Origin: UBA9926 sp913064795
GTDB lineage: Bacteria; Pseudomonadota; Gammaproteobacteria; Pseudomonadales; Azotimanducaceae
NCBI GenBank assembly: GCA_045560765.1
Contig: JBJKZD010000003.1
Span: 62,001 to 126,000 of the forward strand
DNA length: 64,000 nucleotides
Direction: 5' to 3'
Below the pieces are notes generated by a model. The model saw nothing but the letters and a program-made list of their open reading frames with translations, was not told the origin of the DNA and did no database searches. Shown here piece after piece: positions 60,664-64,000 of this stretch; position 1 is the stretch's first letter, and every line of letters begins with the position of its first letter. A program made the translations under genes and the position numbers.

Positions 60664-61062
60664 TTAGTTCTCTTCAGACGCAATAGCGACTTGCGTAATA
60701 CCAATTTGACGGGCGGAATCCATAATGGCGAGGACTTTCTCGACCTTCGAAATAGAGTCTGCCTGAATCACCAATCCACCTTTAGGGTTCTCAGCGTGCA
60801 GACGCTCCATCAGCGGTCTAACGTTACGCACATCGACTTTTTTCTTATCGATCCAAATGCCGCTATCAGGCCCAACACCGACCAGCAGCGACACCGTTTT
60901 CTTCATTTCGGCTGTCTTAGTGTCGGGTCGATTCACTTCAACGCCCGTTTCCTTAATAAAGGTCGCGGTCACAATAAAAAATATGAGCATGATAAAGACG
61001 ACATCCAACATTGGCGTTAGATCCGCAACCTTCTCATCATCTTGGGTTATCTTTCTTCGCAT
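60664..61062 (-). CDS. exbD: ExbD/TolR family proton-channel subunit
   Basis: This 132-aa inner-membrane protein has one TM helix with the essential Asp in VADLTPMLDVVFIMLIFFIVTATF (near residues 13-36). The periplasmic domain follows. With ExbB it forms the proton-driven motor that energises TonB. It lies between exbB and tonB, 37 bp after exbB. It is the ordinary length of ExbD. Confidence 0.95.
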   Translation of the reverse strand: MRRKITQDDEKVADLTPMLDVVFIMLIFFIVTATFIKETGVEVNRPDTKTAEMKKTVSLLVGVGPDSGIWIDKKKVDVRNVRPLMERLHAENPKGGLVIQADSISKVEKVLAIMDSARQIGITQVAIASEEN

Positions 61063-61099
61063 CTTGCTCTCTTAGTAACTGAAGTCCAAACCAACCGGA

Positions 61100-61615
61100 T
61101 CAATGATCCATGGTGAGTGTGTCTTCCAAAAATATTGCTTCAGTATCGACCTTGCTTGTCAGAAACGAATTGGCAAGTACTCCCGATAAAGTCGCTACCA
61201 TACCCGACATGGTTGGGATCGTTGCTGCCGAGACCCCTGCCGCCATAGAGCGCGCATTACCACCGGAATAGGTCATTGCTTCGAAGACCTGAACCATGCC
61301 CGTCACGGTACCCAGCAGTCCGAGTAACGGCAGCAAAGCAATTAACGTTTTAATCAGTCCCATGTTCGCCCGCAAGCGCTCATTCACTTCGGATATCAAC
61401 CGCTCCCGAATCATTCTAGAGTGCCAAGAATTTCTCTCCGCTCGGCTTTCCCAGAACGTCAAAGCATCACTGACATCTTTCTTATGCTCGGACCTGATGA
61501 ACATAAAACGTTCACACACGATTGCCCACATTAAGAAGGTGGCTGCGGCGATGAGGTACAAAACGTCACCACCGGCCTCCATGAAGGTTCTAATTGCTAC
61601 GAAAAATGGTTCCAC
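61100..61615 (-). CDS. exbB: ExbB/TolQ/MotA family proton-channel protein (short)
   Basis: This 171-aa protein has three TM helices of the MotA/TolQ/ExbB type: VLYLIAAATFLMWAIVCERFMFI at the N-terminus, then a cytoplasmic loop, then TLIALLPLLGLLGTVTGMVQVFEAMTY and TIPTMSGMVATLSGVLANSFLT. The start is a GTG at 61615, 2 bp after the upstream gene. It is the second ExbB-type gene of the cluster, the same arrangement as in the Vibrio TonB2-TtpC system. Confidence 0.93.
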   Translation of the reverse strand: MEPFFVAIRTFMEAGGDVLYLIAAATFLMWAIVCERFMFIRSEHKKDVSDALTFWESRAERNSWHSRMIRERLISEVNERLRANMGLIKTLIALLPLLGLLGTVTGMVQVFEAMTYSGGNARSMAAGVSAATIPTMSGMVATLSGVLANSFLTSKVDTEAIFLEDTLTMDH

Positions 61616-61617
61616 AA

Positions 61618-62991
61618 TTACTTGCTCGCTTTCTCTGCGTGTTCGGCAATCAGCCCACCACTTTGCTCATTGAGCACCTGCATGATGCTCTGAGCGCGGC
61701 TGTGCACAAAATAATGCAAAAGAACGGTGGGTATCGCGACCGTCAAACCGAGCACAGTTGTGATCAAGGCTTGGGAAATACCACCCGCCATTGTTTTAGG
61801 ATCACCGGTACCGAACAGTGTAATCGCTTGGAAGGTCACGATCATTCCGATAACCGTACCCAGAAGCCCCAGCAATGGCGCAACCATCGAGATAATCTTA
61901 ATGAACCCGACAAAGCGGTTGATCGCAGGCTGTTCTTTCAAAATCGCTTCGTCGATCTTGAGCTGCAAGGTCTCAGAATCTACATCACTGTTTTCCTGAT
62001 AGACCGAGACGATTCGCCCCAGGGGGTTGGTTGTAGAAGGGCTTCCAGCATTTTTTGCCTGTGTGTTCACCTTCATTCCTAGCAGCGTCAGCGATACAAA
62101 CTTTGCGACTGCGATGATCAAAGCAATGATCCCTAAGCTGATAATGACATAGCCTGGAATGCCGCCTTGATGAATGCGTTCTTCAAGGGTTGGCACTTGA
62201 ATCTGCAGCGCCAACAGTTGACCGCGGGTTGGGTCGAGCCCAAAGGGAACAAAACCCGATGATGCAGCGAGTAAGGTCTGAGTGGAATCCACGAACCGCG
62301 ATTCAGGCTGTTTCGGCAGCTCTTTAATCAGCTGATTTTCAATATCATAGGTCACATACCCCTCTCCACTAACGAGGTTGTATGAGCCGACACGAATCAC
62401 TTCTTGCGTTACTTTTTCGCCGTCAAGCTTAATCATCTCTGCTGAGAAGCGACTGACCTTGGCAGACTCCGTCATTTCTCGCTGTAACTCGAACCAAAGT
62501 CTTTCAATTTCCTCGATCGTAGCGAGCTTAGAGCTCTTACCCATGGATTGAGCGAATTCACCCAACCATTGGCCGCGTCCCGGAAATTCAGCACTGATAA
62601 TCGACCCTTCGAAAACGCCCTGAGTATCTCCAGCGACTTGCTGAAGCACGCCAAACAATTCGCGCAAGGAGCCTAATCGCTTCGCTAAAATTTCCTGCTT
62701 GGCAGCAATATCCTGCTCATTCTTCTCAAATTGCGCCTCAAGGCGTTCGGAGCGAGCTTCTTCATTGGCTTGCTCACGCTGCGCTTTTCGGACCTCGCCT
62801 TGTTGTCGGCTCTTATCGGCCAGAAACTCCTGCTCACGACGTTCGTTCAAACGCGCGTTAACGACTTTGCCTTCTTTAACGAGTTGGAGTAACTCCGCAA
62901 GCGACTTGGCTTCAACTTCCTCGCTAACCGCTTGAGACTGTGCGCCCAACAATGCTGCAGAGAGGGCAATACTCATCAATACCTTTTTCAT
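61618..62991 (-). CDS. ttpC: TtpC-like long ExbB/TolQ protein
   Basis: This 457-aa protein is a MotA/TolQ/ExbB channel domain (C-terminal, about residues 270-457, MVAPLLGLLGTVIGMIVTFQAITLFG) with a long N-terminal periplasmic extension. A signal peptide (MKKVLMSIALSAALLGAQSQA) and a coiled-coil rich in Gln/Glu/Arg (about residues 30-115) precede the first TM (YVIISLGIIALIIAVAKFV). This is the layout of TtpC, the extra component of TonB2-type iron transport in Vibrio. RBS AGGAGAG is at good distance. It starts 2 bp after the DUF3450 gene. Confidence 0.88.
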   Translation of the reverse strand: MKKVLMSIALSAALLGAQSQAVSEEVEAKSLAELLQLVKEGKVVNARLNERREQEFLADKSRQQGEVRKAQREQANEEARSERLEAQFEKNEQDIAAKQEILAKRLGSLRELFGVLQQVAGDTQGVFEGSIISAEFPGRGQWLGEFAQSMGKSSKLATIEEIERLWFELQREMTESAKVSRFSAEMIKLDGEKVTQEVIRVGSYNLVSGEGYVTYDIENQLIKELPKQPESRFVDSTQTLLAASSGFVPFGLDPTRGQLLALQIQVPTLEERIHQGGIPGYVIISLGIIALIIAVAKFVSLTLLGMKVNTQAKNAGSPSTTNPLGRIVSVYQENSDVDSETLQLKIDEAILKEQPAINRFVGFIKIISMVAPLLGLLGTVIGMIVTFQAITLFGTGDPKTMAGGISQALITTVLGLTVAIPTVLLHYFVHSRAQSIMQVLNEQSGGLIAEHAEKASK

Positions 62992-62993
62992 GC

Positions 62994-63770
62994 TTACTCT
63001 CCTGCCGCTTTAATGGGTAATTTCACGAGATCTGCGGTTTGAGTCTTACGAGCTATTCGCAATGCGTCCCTGACGCCCGTTCTGTACTCATCGCCTAAAA
63101 TGAACCAATCACGCGCTTCATTATCCCAAACCCCTGTTGTTTCACCGTCTGGGGATTGAAAAACCAAAGACACTCTTCCCCACTTCAACATATCCACTTG
63201 GCGGGTTTTACCATCAAGCTCGATGACGTCAGTGTAGGCTTCGATCGTCGAACCGTATGCATTTTCCACTTGGTAAGCCTGAAGCACTTGACTGAACTTT
63301 TCCGCGACACTCACGTCCGCCCGGTCCAGGGTATCTTTGAGGAATTCGACCCGCTCGACTCTTTCGGACATCAGGAACGGAACATCAAGGCTGACAAAGT
63401 TCTCTAAATTGTCGATCATGCGCTCAATCAGCGGCCCAATCTGCCGCTCAATCACCGTTACACTATCGATGGATTCCTCTAGGTCCGCCAGTTCTTCATT
63501 CTGACTCCGGATCAATCGTTCCTGCTGCAGGTTGTAGACCTTAAGGCCATCGACCACCTTCATGATCTGCTTGTATTGCGTCAGCAAGTCTCGCGTCTGG
63601 TCTTTAACTTCATCGATTTTAAGCTGTGATTGTTTTCCAGCTTGTGTCGTAACAGCGCGAACGCCTAGGACTTCATCGAGTGACTGTGCTACGACGGTTT
63701 GCACCTGCACAACTGACGCCAAGAGCATCAGCACTGCGAGCAGTCCTGCCCTGATTTTTGGTTGTTTCAT
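62994..63770 (-). CDS. DUF3450 family periplasmic protein
   Basis: The protein has 258 aa from the ATG at 63770 (an ATG two codons earlier is also in frame). It has a signal peptide (IRAGLLAVLMLLASVVQVQTVVA), then a coiled coil (about residues 40-110: QSQLKIDEVKDQTRDLLTQYKQ) and a compact C-terminal part with WGRVSLVFQSPDGETTGVWDNEARDW. DUF3450 proteins regularly lead TtpC/ExbBD/TonB2 operons in marine gammaproteobacteria, where they probably interact with the motor. It is the first gene of this operon. Confidence 0.88.
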   Translation of the reverse strand: MKQPKIRAGLLAVLMLLASVVQVQTVVAQSLDEVLGVRAVTTQAGKQSQLKIDEVKDQTRDLLTQYKQIMKVVDGLKVYNLQQERLIRSQNEELADLEESIDSVTVIERQIGPLIERMIDNLENFVSLDVPFLMSERVERVEFLKDTLDRADVSVAEKFSQVLQAYQVENAYGSTIEAYTDVIELDGKTRQVDMLKWGRVSLVFQSPDGETTGVWDNEARDWFILGDEYRTGVRDALRIARKTQTADLVKLPIKAAGE

Positions 63771-63874
63771 GATCATACCTATTTCGGATTGTTGCTCTGT
63801 TCTTATTTAGCCAATGAGAAAAAACGCCAAACCTCCCCCTTTGGAAATGGCGCCTACATTGACCACCCCCGAAG

Positions 63875-63901
63875 AATGTAGAAGCAGTCAGGCTTTGTCA
63901 A
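63875..63901 (-). promoter_or_regulatory. Candidate promoter of the TtpC/TonB operon
   Basis: On the minus strand a perfect -35 TTGACA (complement of 63896-63901) is followed after 15 bp by TACATT (complement of 63875-63880). The spacer is shorter than ideal. It lies about 100 bp upstream of the DUF3450 start. No clear Fur box was seen around it. Confidence 0.45.
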
Positions 63902-64000
63902 GCGTCACTCCGCAGATTGACCACTAAATTGGGGGCAAAATGCCCGAGGAAAGCCCATATCTGCTCTCGAATGCCAACCCATCGAACATCAGGGTCATAT
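63898..64000 (-). CDS. Possible C-terminal end of a gene entering from the window edge
   Basis: A minus-strand frame open to the window edge reads YDPDVRWVGIREQIWAFLGH followed by FAPNLVVNLRSDA and ends at TGA (63898-63900). It looks protein-like but is only 33 codons long here and not recognised. It overlaps the proposed TonB-operon -35 box. Confidence 0.3.
   Translation of the reverse strand, partial: YDPDVRWVGIREQIWAFLGHFAPNLVVNLRSDA

Noticed and set aside
63777..63900. Fur box controlling the TonB operon
   Set aside because: I looked for a GATAATGATAATCATTATC-like sequence on both strands and found no convincing match.

Overview
The window looks like a chromosomal segment of a gammaproteobacterium, probably an aquatic (marine-type) one. 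The main evidence is gene order. From about 11.3 kb to 32.2 kb the window carries yccA, tusDCBE, serS, crcB, rarA, lolA, ftsK, trxB, aat, bpt/ate, infA, clpA, clpS, rluE-like, (moaCDE), NUDIX, mnmA, hflD and purB, nearly the order known from Pseudomonas aeruginosa. Base composition is moderate, genes are tightly packed and 4-bp start/stop overlaps are frequent. No rRNA, tRNA, insertion sequence, prophage or CRISPR array was seen.

Layout. 1-7.85 kb, minus strand: a lipoprotein membrane-fusion protein with two RND pumps, then the start of an AAA ATPase that runs off the edge. 8.3-12.0 kb: S66 carboxypeptidase, NupC transporter, small exported protein, BI-1/YccA protein. 12.1-13.5 kb: tusDCBE sulfur relay. 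13.6-26.2 kb: serS, crcB, rarA, lolA and ftsK (minus), then trxB, aat, bpt and infA (plus), facing clpS-clpA (minus). aat, bpt, clpS and clpA together form an N-degron pathway cluster. 26.2-33.6 kb: a 21-bp minisatellite region, pseudouridine synthase, moaC-moaD-moaE, and NUDIX-mnmA-hflD-purB-GNAT/DUF7931. 33.7-39.7 kb, minus strand: rraA, prpC, prpB, thrH, cysB and a 5'-nucleotidase. 39.7-47.6 kb, plus strand: a VWA protein, a membrane DnaJ protein and a degenerate acyl-CoA-dehydrogenase-like protein in one overlapping run, a HAD phosphatase, a class III aminotransferase, an SDR, then metA behind a SAM-II riboswitch, and a MATE pump. 47.5-53.0 kb: an SDR, an HlyD adaptor with a C39-peptidase ABC protein whose ATPase domain has lost its catalytic motifs, and an ADP/ATP-translocase-like transporter. 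53.1-58.2 kb: serC (alphaproteobacterial type), a tripartite tricarboxylate transporter (tctC frameshifted, tctB, tctA), and rsgA. 58.6-63.8 kb, minus strand: a TtpC-type TonB energising operon (DUF3450, long ExbB/TtpC, ExbB, ExbD, TonB, TPR protein).

Most interesting signals: (1) the C39/ABC protein at 49742-51778, with an intact protease triad but a pseudo-ATPase domain; (2) a SAM-II aptamer whose 3' core is complementary to a terminator arm ahead of metA, suggesting transcriptional attenuation; (3) three related ATGCTG-centred sites upstream of prpB, one overlapping a candidate promoter; (4) the VWA/DnaJ/ACAD-like cluster; (5) a one-base frameshift in tctC. All calls come from reading the sequence. 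No database search was run.
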